Assembly (NCBI GenBank): GCA_024305405.1
Contig: JAKNDB010000109.1
Location: 1,240,001 to 1,304,000 of the forward strand
Origin: Dirofilaria immitis
Lineage: Eukaryota; Nematoda; Chromadorea; Rhabditida; Onchocercidae
DNA length: 64,000 nt
Direction of reading: 5' to 3'
Below are positions 1 to 12,100 of the stretch, piece by piece. The notes beneath the pieces are model-generated. The model was not told the origin of the DNA. It searched no databases and was given only the letters and a program-made list of their open reading frames with translations. Within the stretch, counting starts at the first letter, position 1. The number at the start of each line of letters is the position of its first letter. The position numbers and the translations under genes were made by a program.

Positions 1-2836
1 TTTAAAAATTTTAAATTAAAATAAAATTAGACAATTTATTTAGGAAGTTTTACAAATGATTGTAAATTTCTTTTTTTTTTATCTTAATATGATTATCTTA
101 TATTTAATAATAAGCAATTATCTTACGTATTGATAGCTTTATTTTTTCTCTATATTTTAAAACATAGCATAAATTTTTGATATTATTTGAGTATATATCA
201 TGTATGTAAAAGATAAAGTCTTATTTTTGATATATAGGATGAAGATAAGAGGTTGGAATAATTAGAAATGAATAAGGGAAAATATTTTGGAAATTTCTTA
301 AATTCTATAATTATTTGCCTTTTTTTTCATGACAACTTTAAAATATCTGTTTTTGATGGGTGTGAAGAATGTTTCGATCAAAGAATAAATGATATGCCAT
401 GGAAAAAAAAAAGTTTTGAAAATGTGACCTTTTTATGCTATTGACAAGGAAGGGCTTTTACACCTTCAGCTACCAACTAATTTTACGATTAATTTTCTCT
501 TTTGTTATCTATTTAAAAAAAAAAAAAAAAGAAAAATAGTGAAAAGCATTGATTTCCTTTCTCAAAGCTAATGTATGTATATTTAATGTATTCTTGTGAA
601 AATTGGAATTATTACTTCGTTATGAAAATTATTTGTTTTTTATTTTTCTTTTTGTTTTATAGACTTATTCAGAAGAAAAATGAATTATTGAATGATGAGA
701 GGGAATCAAGAAAATGAATCGAGATCATTGATTGAAATTATATGTAGAGGAATATTCGAAAATCGTAAACTCTAATAGACATCCATCATTGATAGATTGA
801 AACTTTAAACCTTAACATTGTTAGTAACTAACAATAATGCTTATACTTTACTTTTTAATATCAATTTGAAATTGCATTGGAAAAAAACATTAAGTAAGGA
901 AAGGTGAAAAAGATTTATAATTCATGTTTACATAGATGTTGAAAATTTATTCTTCCTTGAGAATATATTTTTTTTTTTTGTTAAATGAAATAAACATAAA
1001 TGATGGATGAGAATTTGAGAAGAAAAAAAATTGTTTCAAAACATCATCAATTAAGGATTTTACTTGTATTCTTGGAGTAAGCTTAAAAGAAAAAAGAAAA
1101 AAGCTAATCGATTCTCAAAAATTAAGATTTCAAGCTTTCTTCCTTTCTTTTTTTTCTTTTTGCGAACAATATTAATTACAGAAACAAAAAAAAAAACAAC
1201 TAATAACAACTTTATAAGCATAACGAAAATAGGAAAAATTAGAAATTGAAAAAAGAAGACATTATAAAATTTCAATTTAGAAAAATATTATTATTATTAT
1301 TTGTTTAATTTCATTCTCGATCTTTCTAATTTTTTTTCTTTTCTTTTTAACTTATCGTAATCGTAAAGATGTTTAAAATTTCCGAGTAATAATGGATAAA
1401 ATAAGATAGATATATGCGCGCTATTTACTCCTTCTATGTACTGATGACATGTGCGCCATTTATTCCAACAATAGTTACAGTTAGAAATGAAATGTTTGAT
1501 TATTTAATTTGTATGATTAAAACTAATAAAATGTAATCAATCATTGTTGGGATAGCCTTCTATTTCGTTATTATTTATTTATAAAACAAAAAGAAAAAGA
1601 AAAAACAAGCAACGACCTGCAAGTTGCAGCAATCTGCAAACAATCACATATACATGTATTATATCAGCAGCATCTAGCATCCGATAATATCTCTTTATCC
1701 GTTTATATTTTGCGGCCCCTCAGCGTTTTCCACATCCCGTTATTCTCTACCTCTTATCTCTACTATCCTATAATTCCTTAGTGCCATTATATTATCATAA
1801 ACCTTGTTGAACCAAGTGGCTTTTATTAATTTGCTCTGTTAGTAAATGAAATTTGTTAGTAAATGATTAGAAAATGATTGACGATGTAACAACTAATCGA
1901 ACAGGCTAACTAATTAAGAGATTCATAATTTTGATAAATTGTTTCAATAAAATTAATATCTCGAGAATATCGAGATATTATTTTATCATTTTCCATTACA
2001 TCAATTCAGATGAATGAATGAAATATAACAACGTATAACTTATAGTTTAAATTATTAATTTGATAAGAATTTTTAAGCTAATGAATTATTTCAATGTGTT
2101 TAAAAATATTTTTCAAAATTTTTCCAATTTCTTTGATTCTTTTTCCATCTGTCTTCATGTTATTATTATTCCTTCTCGCGTTAGCAATTATGAATATAAA
2201 TTTCAATGGTATATCTTTTTTCTCGTTGCTAAGTAACAACTAACTTTGTCTTCTTGATCGATGCAAAATAAATATCGGAATAACAAACTTTAAATTCTAA
2301 AAGTTTTCTCTCAACTTTGGGACATCCTTCTTTCTCTTTTACTTTTTTTCAGTTACTTAAAAGTGCTTCAATTTTACGCTGATTTATTATATTTATGGGC
2401 ATCAAATAATGCCTTTATCAGAATGAGATTGATATATTCATATAGAATAATATAATATGAAGCATTTTGATCTCGAGCAAAATTTACTCATTATATTCTC
2501 GAAAATTATTTTTGCCACTGCTCGATTTTTTTCTCCCTCCACCGTCACCCCTCCCCATGCCCCCAGCAATTCCATGTTTTCAAGTTAAAATGAAGAGATT
2601 TGTTGAAGAGATTAACGAGGAAGTCTCCCTTCTCTAATAAATGGATTGTTGATATTTCATAAATCTCTTCTCTCACTCGCTTACGGCAACAATTCCCAGC
2701 TGATGGTGATGTATTTCCATATTATATTAATATATATATTTTGTTCCAAAATTGGATTGATTGTAATTTAAATTTTTAAAATTTCAATGGTTTATTTTTA
2801 CTATTAATTATTTTCATTCATTTAAACAATATAAGT
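1..2836. other. AT-rich intergenic DNA
   Basis: No exon could be supported on either strand. The stretch holds long A and T runs, a somewhat less AT-rich patch near 1620-1800 without a convincing reading frame, and an inverted repeat near 1955-1980 (arms aatatctcga / tcgagatatt). Short open frames here are low in complexity (K-, F- or N-rich) and are not supported as genes. Confidence 0.6.
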
Positions 2837-3290
2837 TTTTAAATTCATACCGTATTCAACTTCATTTAAATGGTATAAGTAAATATTCTTACAGTTTTTT
2901 AAATTCATACCGTATTCCACTTCATTTAAATGGTATAAGTAAATATTCTTACAGTCTTTTAAATTCGTACCGTATTCCACTTCATTTAAATGGTATAAGT
3001 AAATATTCTTACAGTTTTTTAAATTCATACCGTATTCCACTTCATTTAAATGGTATAAGTAAATATTCTTACAGTCTTTTAAATTCGTACTGTATTCCAC
3101 TTCATTTAAATGGTATAAGTAAATATTCTTACAGTTTTTAAATTCATACCGTATTCCACTTCATTCAAGTGGTATAAGTAAATATTCTTACAGTCTTTTA
3201 AATTCATACCGTATTCCACTTCATTTAAATGGTACAAGTAAATATTCTTACAGTTTTTTGAATTTATATCGTATTCCAATTCCTTCATTT
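2837..3290. repeat. 60-bp minisatellite, about seven units
   Basis: Seven head-to-tail copies of a 60-base unit, each ending in attcttacag; the ends fall at 2894, 2954, 3014, 3074, 3134, 3193 and 3253, followed by a decayed eighth copy. The bases after each acag largely alternate between tttttt and tctttt, so the array looks like a 120-base dimer that was amplified. One copy is 59 bases long. Because 60 is a multiple of three, the minus strand reads as an open 20-residue repeat containing KNIYLYHLNEVEYG. That openness is probably a by-product of unit length. No spacers are present, so it is not a CRISPR array. Confidence 0.95.
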
Positions 3291-6094
3291 TTGTTTAAGT
3301 CAAAAAAACCGAAAAGAATTTTTGCAACAATTAATAGTTTCAAATATAATATGTTTAAGTATTCCTTTTTTTTTCAATTTTTAAATTATTACTTTCGAAT
3401 TTTTTCAAAACTTTCCTCTTATTTATTCTATTTGTCTATTTGTCTTATTTTTACTTTAATATATACATATATTTGCACAAATTATTAACGAATTGTTGTT
3501 AAATGCTTTTTACTTAATTAATTAAATTCAAATTAATTCTAAGAGTAATTGAAAAGGCTAATTGTCAAAATTTAAACGAATGATTGAATGTATGCTATTA
3601 ATTTGAACAATTTCTCCCTCTCTCCCTCTCTCTCTCTGTCTCCTCTCTCTTTGTTTCTCTCACATTTTTGATAAAATTGCCAGATGAGGGAGTGAAGGAG
3701 TATGAAAATAAAGCATAAAAAAAGGTAGAGATGAGAGAGAAGGAATGTTATTTAGTGTTAGAGAATTCAAATTAAAGAAAAAAATTACTTTTTTTTCTTT
3801 ATAAATTGCGGAATGTATGACATTAATTTGAATTGATATCTATTAATGCATATTATAGATATATACATATATTCACGTACACATAACATATATAATACAC
3901 GTACGCATACAGATATGCACGTAGATGTACAGGATAGATAAGATATACATATAGATAAATATGATTATAGATAATTTATCCTTGTGCAAAAATATCTGTC
4001 ATCAATATGTCCTCATTTTACTAGGCTATTTTTTTAGGAGAGGTGTATTTGGTTCTTCATTTTTCTTTTTCCCCCTCTTCCTTCTCCATTTTTCTTTTCT
4101 TATCATTATTTCTTTTCATCTTTGTTTTATTATATTTCCTTTACGAATATTTCTCTCTCTCTTTTTTTTTCTATTCTGTAATATCCTGGAATTTATAGGA
4201 ATAGGAATAGAAACAAGCATATATGTGAGATATATTATATTATTAATTATTGATTAGTAGTGGATAATTGATAATTGTAATTGAAAAGGTTTAATTAAGA
4301 TTGAATGAAAAGGTGTCATAATAATATGAATGAAAAGAGTATTCATTTCGTTTTTTTTTCTTTTTCATCTTTGAGATGTGAAATTTGAAAATTTCATATT
4401 ATAAAAATAGGAGGGAAAAGGAAAAAGAAAAAGGAAAGAATTATTAAATTAATATTTTTGCTTTTGATTTGAAAGATTTTGATTTTATTTTTGTTTATAA
4501 TTAATTTTATAGCATTTTGATTGTTATCCAAATAACAATAGCTTTTATGTGTTTACTGTATATTTTCATCGTTCCTTTTTTCTCTTTTTCCTTTTTTCCT
4601 TTTTTCTTTTTTCGTTTTTTTCTTTTGTTTTGATAATAATTGATGCTTTTCTGTAATAAAATATATTTATTTCAAGCCATCACTTTTGTTCTTTCTCTCC
4701 TTTTTCTTTCTTTCTTTTTTCTTTTTGTTTTTTCTTAAAATTAAATTCGAGATTTTTACGAAATTCTTGTTTCGTTATATTTTATAGCGATGATCTTTTG
4801 TTGAAGTTTTTCAAATTTTAAATTAACAATTCTTGAATTTACACAATTTCCAATTTCAGTTTAACGAGGCTGTATATTGCCTTATTTTTTTTGTTTGTTT
4901 CTCTTTTTCTCTTGCTTTTCTATTCTTCAACATAACTCTCAATTTAATTTTTCAAGTTTCAAAGTTTAAAGATTGTCACAGTTTTATTGCAAGGCAAGAT
5001 GATGAACTAATAGTTGTATTTGTTAATGTCATCATTCCATTTCATAGTTCAAAACTTGCTTTTGTTGCTTGTCTAATATCATTAATTATTTATTCAACAC
5101 GCAACTAATTAATTGTTTTATTTTATTACAGCAACAATGATTAAAAACAAAGATCATCATTTTTAAATTTTCCTATCTGTTTTGCTAAACAGATATTCCT
5201 ATTTAAATGCTTAACAAATTGCCCTGTCATAATTTTGACAATTTTAAAGGTCAAATTAATTGATCATCTTTTTTGTATTTAAATTCAAAAATGCAAAAAA
5301 AAATATTCGTTCGAAAATTTTTTTTCTTTTGAAATTGACCAAATTTACCTTTGGAGCTGTTGTTACTTTGTTTTCAAAAATGAGGGAGGAAGAAATGAAC
5401 TGACGTTTTTCTTTGGAAATGTTCGAATTGTCGGGAATATTTTAGTATAAGAGAAAGAAAGAAAGGGAGAGAAGGAAAGAGAAAAAGATGGAATTTGTAA
5501 TATAGGTCATTTTCACGAATGACACCTACATGACTCAAATTTAATATGAGCGCAAAAATTAACTACGCATTTCTACCAATGTTAAATGTAGTGTAATTAG
5601 TTTTGACATTCAAAATCTGATTATTATTATTATTATTACTATTACTGTTATTGTTGTTTATCAACTAGATCATGTTTGGAAAAAAAAAGCTAGGATATTT
5701 ATTGCTCGTATTTGGATTAGGTTAAAATTTAAATTTCTTCTTAATTTTTAATTGCATAAGTTTTTAATAATTTTTACTTTCAAATATAATTTTTATATAT
5801 TTTATTTATTTTTATTTTTTGAAGAAAATAGTTTTTGATCTTATTAATACAGTATTTCAAGTCGTAGTTAACTTACTGTATTTGACAATGACGAATTATG
5901 TTGAAAATATTGGATGAGTTGTGAGAAGTAAGATATTACGTGGTTTCTCGTTTTTTACGTGATCTATGATTGCGTGGCAATCATAAATTTTATCTAAGGA
6001 AGTAACGATTAGCGCTTCGATCAGAAAGGACACTATCATATCTAATTTCGTTTTATGTATGCTAAGTATTGATCATGGAAGTAATGTGATAAAT
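3291..6094. other. AT-rich intergenic DNA upstream of the mosaic membrane-protein gene
   Basis: Contains a CT-rich run (about 3611-3662), TA/CA-rich alternation (about 3840-3960), pyrimidine-rich runs near 4560-4740, a short ATT run near 5620-5650 and a perfect short hairpin at 5965-5985 (tatgattgc / gcaatcata, three-base loop). No coding exon was recognised. The promoter of the gene starting at 6104 presumably lies here, but no specific element can be named. Confidence 0.55.
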
Positions 6095-6103
6095 TAATTA
6101 CAG
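6095..6103 (+). promoter_or_regulatory. 3' splice acceptor abutting the ATG, probable trans-splice site
   Basis: The string aattacag sits immediately before the ATG at 6104, with no coding frame upstream. In nematodes an acceptor directly at the start codon typically receives a spliced leader. A cis-spliced 5' non-coding exon is the alternative. Confidence 0.55.
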
Positions 6104-9100
6104 ATGGTACAGTTATTATTAGTTCTGCTATGTTGCATAGCGCTGAGATGCGAAACCAAAGAACTGCATCTAACGACCTCTGATGAGGGATATATGACTG
6201 TTATACAAGGATTTGCTGCACGTCTTGAATGCATGCTTAACACTTGCGTGCGACATGCTTCCACTGTAAGTTTCTAACTTTTCAAAGAAATTCGTTATCA
6301 CACCTTTCTGGGATTCCTCTAGAAATTTTTCCGAAGAAAATTTACTTATATATATTTAAGGATCAAGATATGTCCAGGAAGGGAAAGTTCATGCATCTGT
6401 AAATGCAACATCTACGAATGGTAGATGTTTCGTCATTACAGGTAATTTGGCTGAAAGATGATGTGCCGATATTTAATTCAACGAAGTTTTTGGATAGTTC
6501 CGGTGTGGATGCCAATTCTGTTTTGCTACAGCATAATATCGAAACCGATAAGGATCAAGGTATTTAAGAAACCGGTTTAATTCATTAATTTCTGAAATCA
6601 AATAAAAGAACGGCAGGAGAAATGGGAAAATAGAAACGGAATTCAGAAGACTGAGCAAATGTAATTCTGATTTGTTTATTCTACGCATTATGAGTATCGT
6701 AGTGGTATTCACCTAATAATATTAATGTTTTGAAGATAGATTTCAATTAATAGTACAAGGCGCTATGAGATTTGAAATCAAATCTAATTTCCATATTAAG
6801 TTTAAAAGAGCGAAATAATTTGTAAGTATAGAAATCAAGAAAGAAAAGGAAGCATTCTCTTGGAGGTGATTTAAACATAATTAAAAATATGGAAATTATG
6901 GAATTAAAAAAGCTGTAAGCGAAACCAGGAAATAAAATTAAAAATATAGAAAAGTTGTCAAAATGTGAGTTCAAAAAGCAACAAGAGCAACAATTCGGAA
7001 GTTAGCAAACATTAACTAATTATATGAGAAATAATATTTAATTCACCACATTATTTTTGAACATTCACAGAAATAAAGCTGGATAAAATAAGAATTTGAG
7101 GATATGTTGTATGGCGAATTTCTTATCCGAAAATAATGAAGACGATTTTTAGGATGTACGGGTAGTTGTTCGGATTCCGATACCTGCGCTGACGGGTCAC
7201 ACTGTTTGGATAATAAATGTTGTCAATGTGCATCGGAAGATTTCACACTTGTTTTGAAAAATCTTACGTTTGAAGATGCTGGTCGTTATCGATGTCAAAT
7301 ATCGAATCAGCCGCAGCAACTTGAATTCCAATTGGAAGTGCTAGGCAAGCTTCTAATGCATAGCATTAGATGATAGAAGAGATCTTGTTAAAAGATTTAA
7401 TAAGTATTAATTAATAATGATGACATTGATTAAAGTCATGACAAAGAAATCTTTTATAGACTAATAAAAAATCGAAGGTAGTAAGTTTCGTTATCTTCTC
7501 AAAGTTGTATATCCATGATTCGCTAATTTTTGTTTTTCTGGAATTTAAACTCTCTTATAGTACTAAATCATTTGCTGAAAAAGCGAGAAATTTCAGAGAG
7601 TGGTTTGAAAGGCGGGTTTCATGAAAACATAAGTTACGATTACAGTAAGTGTTGTGAAAGAAAAGGTATTTCACCGTTATGTCAGGCAATGTGCAAGCCG
7701 AGGGACATGCACATTCATCATTTCGACCCGACAAGGTAGGCAACCTTCATATGTCTTCATAGTATTTTAAAATTTATTTTAAAAAAGTTCATTTTGTTAC
7801 TGCATAATTTTTTGAATATTTGTGACACGTTATGAAGCTGCCACAAGATACGCTATAGATTATAAGGATAATTCTCTTGTTTGAATGATGCTATTCTAAT
7901 AATCTGTTACATATCTTATATTTTCTTGTGTGTATAACTTTGAAAGAAATCTGTATTTCAGTTGTAAAACGGACGATTATAAAAATTTCTTATCTTGTGC
8001 TACGGAAGATGGTAATAGAAGTCACGTACAATGCTGTAAAACACAATTGGTGCCTTCATTCTGCTATGATTTTTGTTCCGGAAATTTCCAAATGTTACGA
8101 AAATCTCATCGATTATGCTTGTATTATCTTCCGGAAATATTTGAATGTTATAATCGCGCATACCGTGAGTTTTCCTCAGAATTTGACAAAATTTTTGGAC
8201 CCATTTTTTATTGTTTTTTAATTTGGAATTTTATTCTACTAATTTTATATTTTTTAGTACCATTTCCTGAGCATCCACAGGATTTAACTGTTAATGCGAT
8301 TGGATCAGATGAGCTACGAGTATGCTGGCGTCCACCACAACCTCAAACATCGAACAAACACCTTGAAATTGATCATTATACTGTATACTATAAGCAGATA
8401 CCGTCATTTCCATTCTTGGGAGGAGATGAGTAAGTTTTCTGTATTAGGTTCGTCATTTCATTGAATATTAAGTTACTTCATTATTCAGCTTAAGTCTGCT
8501 ATCGTTTTCTCCAAAAACGTCGCTAATGATTCTTATAAGGTCCATTCTCTCCTTTCACAATACAATGAACAATTTTGCAGCTAATTTAAAGCCTTTAATA
8601 TATTGTGACAAGAAGATATTGTGGAAACTTTATCATTTTGCATTGAGCAGTGGATTGTATCTTATAACTGTTGCAGTGGAATACCTCTTTTATCGGGTGA
8701 TTACGAGGAAAGCATCCCAGGTGGAGTGGCTGAAGACGATGTCGCTAGTGATATTACACCATCCGATGTTGCATCCACGAAACGTGGCAAGCGACAAACA
8801 TGGCTTTTGTGACACATGATTCATCCACAAACGATTCAACTGTTCGCGAATTCAAGTTTGACGAAGTAATGGGAGCATAACTTAAGTGCTAATTTTTACT
8901 ATCATAATGATTTTTACACAAAAAATTTTTAATTATATCAGAAATTATGCTTTTATTGAAAAACATTCGAATTATTCGCTAAAACAAAAACAAAGCAAGG
9001 AAGAAGAAGCGTATCATTTGATAAAGGTAGACGCAGAATTGTAGGTGAACACAACGGACACGTGCGTTACATTAAAAGATTTACGCTCAGCAACGCGTTA

Positions 9101-12100
9101 CATTGTCTATGTAACAGCATCGAACGAATATGGCATGTCAGTACCATCATCACGAGCTTTGGCTGCAACCAATGCAATCGTTACACCAACCAATTCGACG
9201 TTGCCGCAGATCGAGCGTATTCCTTATTCCTTTGTTCAAATTTTTGTAATACCATTGACTACGTCACTTAGAAGCATTGCTGAAGGTCGGAAGAGACTTC
9301 CTGTCTCAAGTACCAAAAGATTTATCCACTATATAAGGAATTCGGCGTCGGGAGGAAACCGGAAATCATTGTTACTTGACAAAAAAATGCTCCCATTTAT
9401 GAGAACTCTACAGTAATTCACCTTAGATTCATTTTTACTTTTTAATCGGCCTTTTCCTTATAAAGCAATGAAATTTTCATGTTATTCCAAGAAAGCCTTT
9501 TGTATTGCTGAAAATTTAGTTCATTTGAGTAAAAGGCAAAAATAACTTTGAAAAAAATTATGTTTTGCTGATGCATGCTATGGATTTGCACAAATCATTG
9601 CTTTTTGCCCATTAAGGAAATAACAAAACTTTTGCCTTTACAGTAGTTTACGCCTTTGCAGTCGATATTTTTTTATTTTTATGCATAATGACTTCAGTGC
9701 AAAGCTGAAATGCATGTAGAAAAATTATCATAAGCTATATATTCACCAGCATTTTTCTAGCTAAATTATTAATTTTTTGAACAATTTGGAAATTAAAAAT
9801 AAAAGACAATTTTGATGAAGAAAAGTCCTAGTCGTAATAATTCATGTTTGTTGATATTTTATTTAAACAAAATTTCGTACTCAATAAGAATCGTTGCAAA
9901 TGTCATGCACTTGGCAATCTTTAGCAATATTTTAGCACCAATTTTGCATGCTTTCATAATTATTGATCACTTATTTTTACAAGATAGCAGACAATTTTAA
10001 TCGGTTCTCCAGTTCAGAAGGATGGGATATCTTTTTCGTTTTATTTTTCTCATTATTGTGGTAGCATTGTAGAAAAATGAAAGCATGCTTATGATTCTTT
10101 TTACGATTAATAGAATAAAGTGTAAGCACAATGCATGCTATACTTATCGCGCTTGAGGTTGTTGATGTGTTTTGTCATTATTAATAACTTCTGTCTTAAA
10201 CCTTTCTTTTTCTCTAGTGTTCAATAATATTGCATCCTTCACATCTTCATTTCCTAGTGTATCAGTCATCTTCGATGTAGGATGCAGATCACTTTTGAAT
10301 TCGAATCTTGAAGTTGAATTTTTATTGTGGTTGTTCAGGAAAAATTTTATTATTTACTAAATGAATTTATGTGACTCCGAATATCTTTCTTTTGAACGCT
10401 TATATCAACCAAGATCACGAACTTCTTCCACTGATACTTATAGACAACTACATGTAGACAGCTGTTATTAATTGTAGTTAACTGTGATTTTAGTAAGTGA
10501 TACAAATATGTATTTGGACGTCATCGTCCACTGTTTTTCCATCAAGAATCCTTGTAGAGTGTTGCTCGTCGAATGGAGTGTCACCGTATTGCGCTTCAAA
10601 AATGTGCGATGTACGAACTATCCCAAATGCTCTTGAAACGATTGCTATATCGACATCTTGTCGAACTGAGTGGTCCAAAGTTAGTCTGGATTTTTTCCTC
10701 ATACTAAAAGTGATTTTTTGATTATGTTTAAGTTATGAAACATTTAGCAAAGTTCTTGGTGACTATTGGTAGTCGTACTCTGGATGCATTAATCTTATAT
10801 ACTGCTTTATAGAGCATTAATTTCATCGCATATGATAGTTTTCCTTTACCTTACCCGATAAAAAGAGCTCTGGTAATACTATAAAAGGATTGTGAAAAGA
10901 AGTTTAATTCATTGCATTTAGAGTTCGAGTTTCTTTGCTTTGTAATTGTGATAAGATCTATGATATGAATAAGCGCGTAAGTATTAGAATAAACATATGT
11001 ATTTCGAAATTATAATTTCCGTATAATTATTGGTTGAAGGTAAGTCCATGTCTTGCCGATGGACGTAATCATACGGATTGTTGTATTAAGAAAGGTGTAC
11101 AGCATGACTGTTTGAAAATATGTGGCGGAGTTGCTGAACCTCTGACAATGCATTCATTATTGTGCCTCAATTTGGATATTGCTGCTATCTATCAGTGTTT
11201 ACGACAGGGCTACGGTATTTTTTCCGGAATCGATTATTATAGTTGCCTAAGAGCTGTATAAAAATGGCATTAGCTATCGCACTGACTAACTTTAGTTTTG
11301 AATATTTATTTTGCAAATTTCGATTTAAACTTTAGTATTTTTTATTTTAACACTAATAAAAACTGCGAATGTGGAAGTTTCGATTTCATCTTTAACTTAA
11401 TTTTCCAAACATATTAATTTTTAGATACACGACCTTCCCCGCCGCAGAATGTAACTGTAACAGCTGTAACAGAAAGTTCTGTTGAAGTGGAGTGGACCGA
11501 GCCAGCCGTAAATGCACATCTCGTTATTTCGTATTCGCTATTTATAAGAAAGGATGATCGCAGCCCAAATGTCATAGAGGTGTACCGATTAAATTTTCCA
11601 CTAAAATTAATAGTATTAATGACAGATGGATTGAAGAGAGAACGAACAGTTCTATCATGTGTCGATAGTCTATCCATCATATAGTTCCTCTGTGATAACG
11701 GAGAATAGTGATGGGGGCTTTCTTGGATGACTTTAAAAACTATTTTATTAATAATAGTAGTTCCGAAAATTGATACTGAAGTTTGCTTAAAGAACATCAA
11801 ACCAGACCTATAAAGTCATAAGTCATTAGCAAGCTAAGATGTAATTGCATTATTAGTTGCAGGTACATAATGTAACTTCACCGCATACTGAGTATGGTCT
11901 TCTACCGGACACTGAATACACGGTCTATTTACAAAGTCATGGAGCAACGGGCGATAGTTTGATGTCAACTGCTCAGATTTTCTTCACACATCCTTTGGTA
12001 TCATCTTTCTGTCCACATGGAGAACCACTGTATGATCCGAATGGACACAGGTATTTCTTATTTCTGTCTTATTCGCTTTTGTAAATTTAAAATGAATCTT

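Noticed and set aside
2822..3288. Minus-strand ORFs of 92 and 60 codons over the minisatellite
   Set aside because: They exist only because the repeat unit is 60 bases long; there is no independent start context or homology.
2837..3290. CRISPR-like array
   Set aside because: Units are contiguous and without unique spacers, in a eukaryotic genome.
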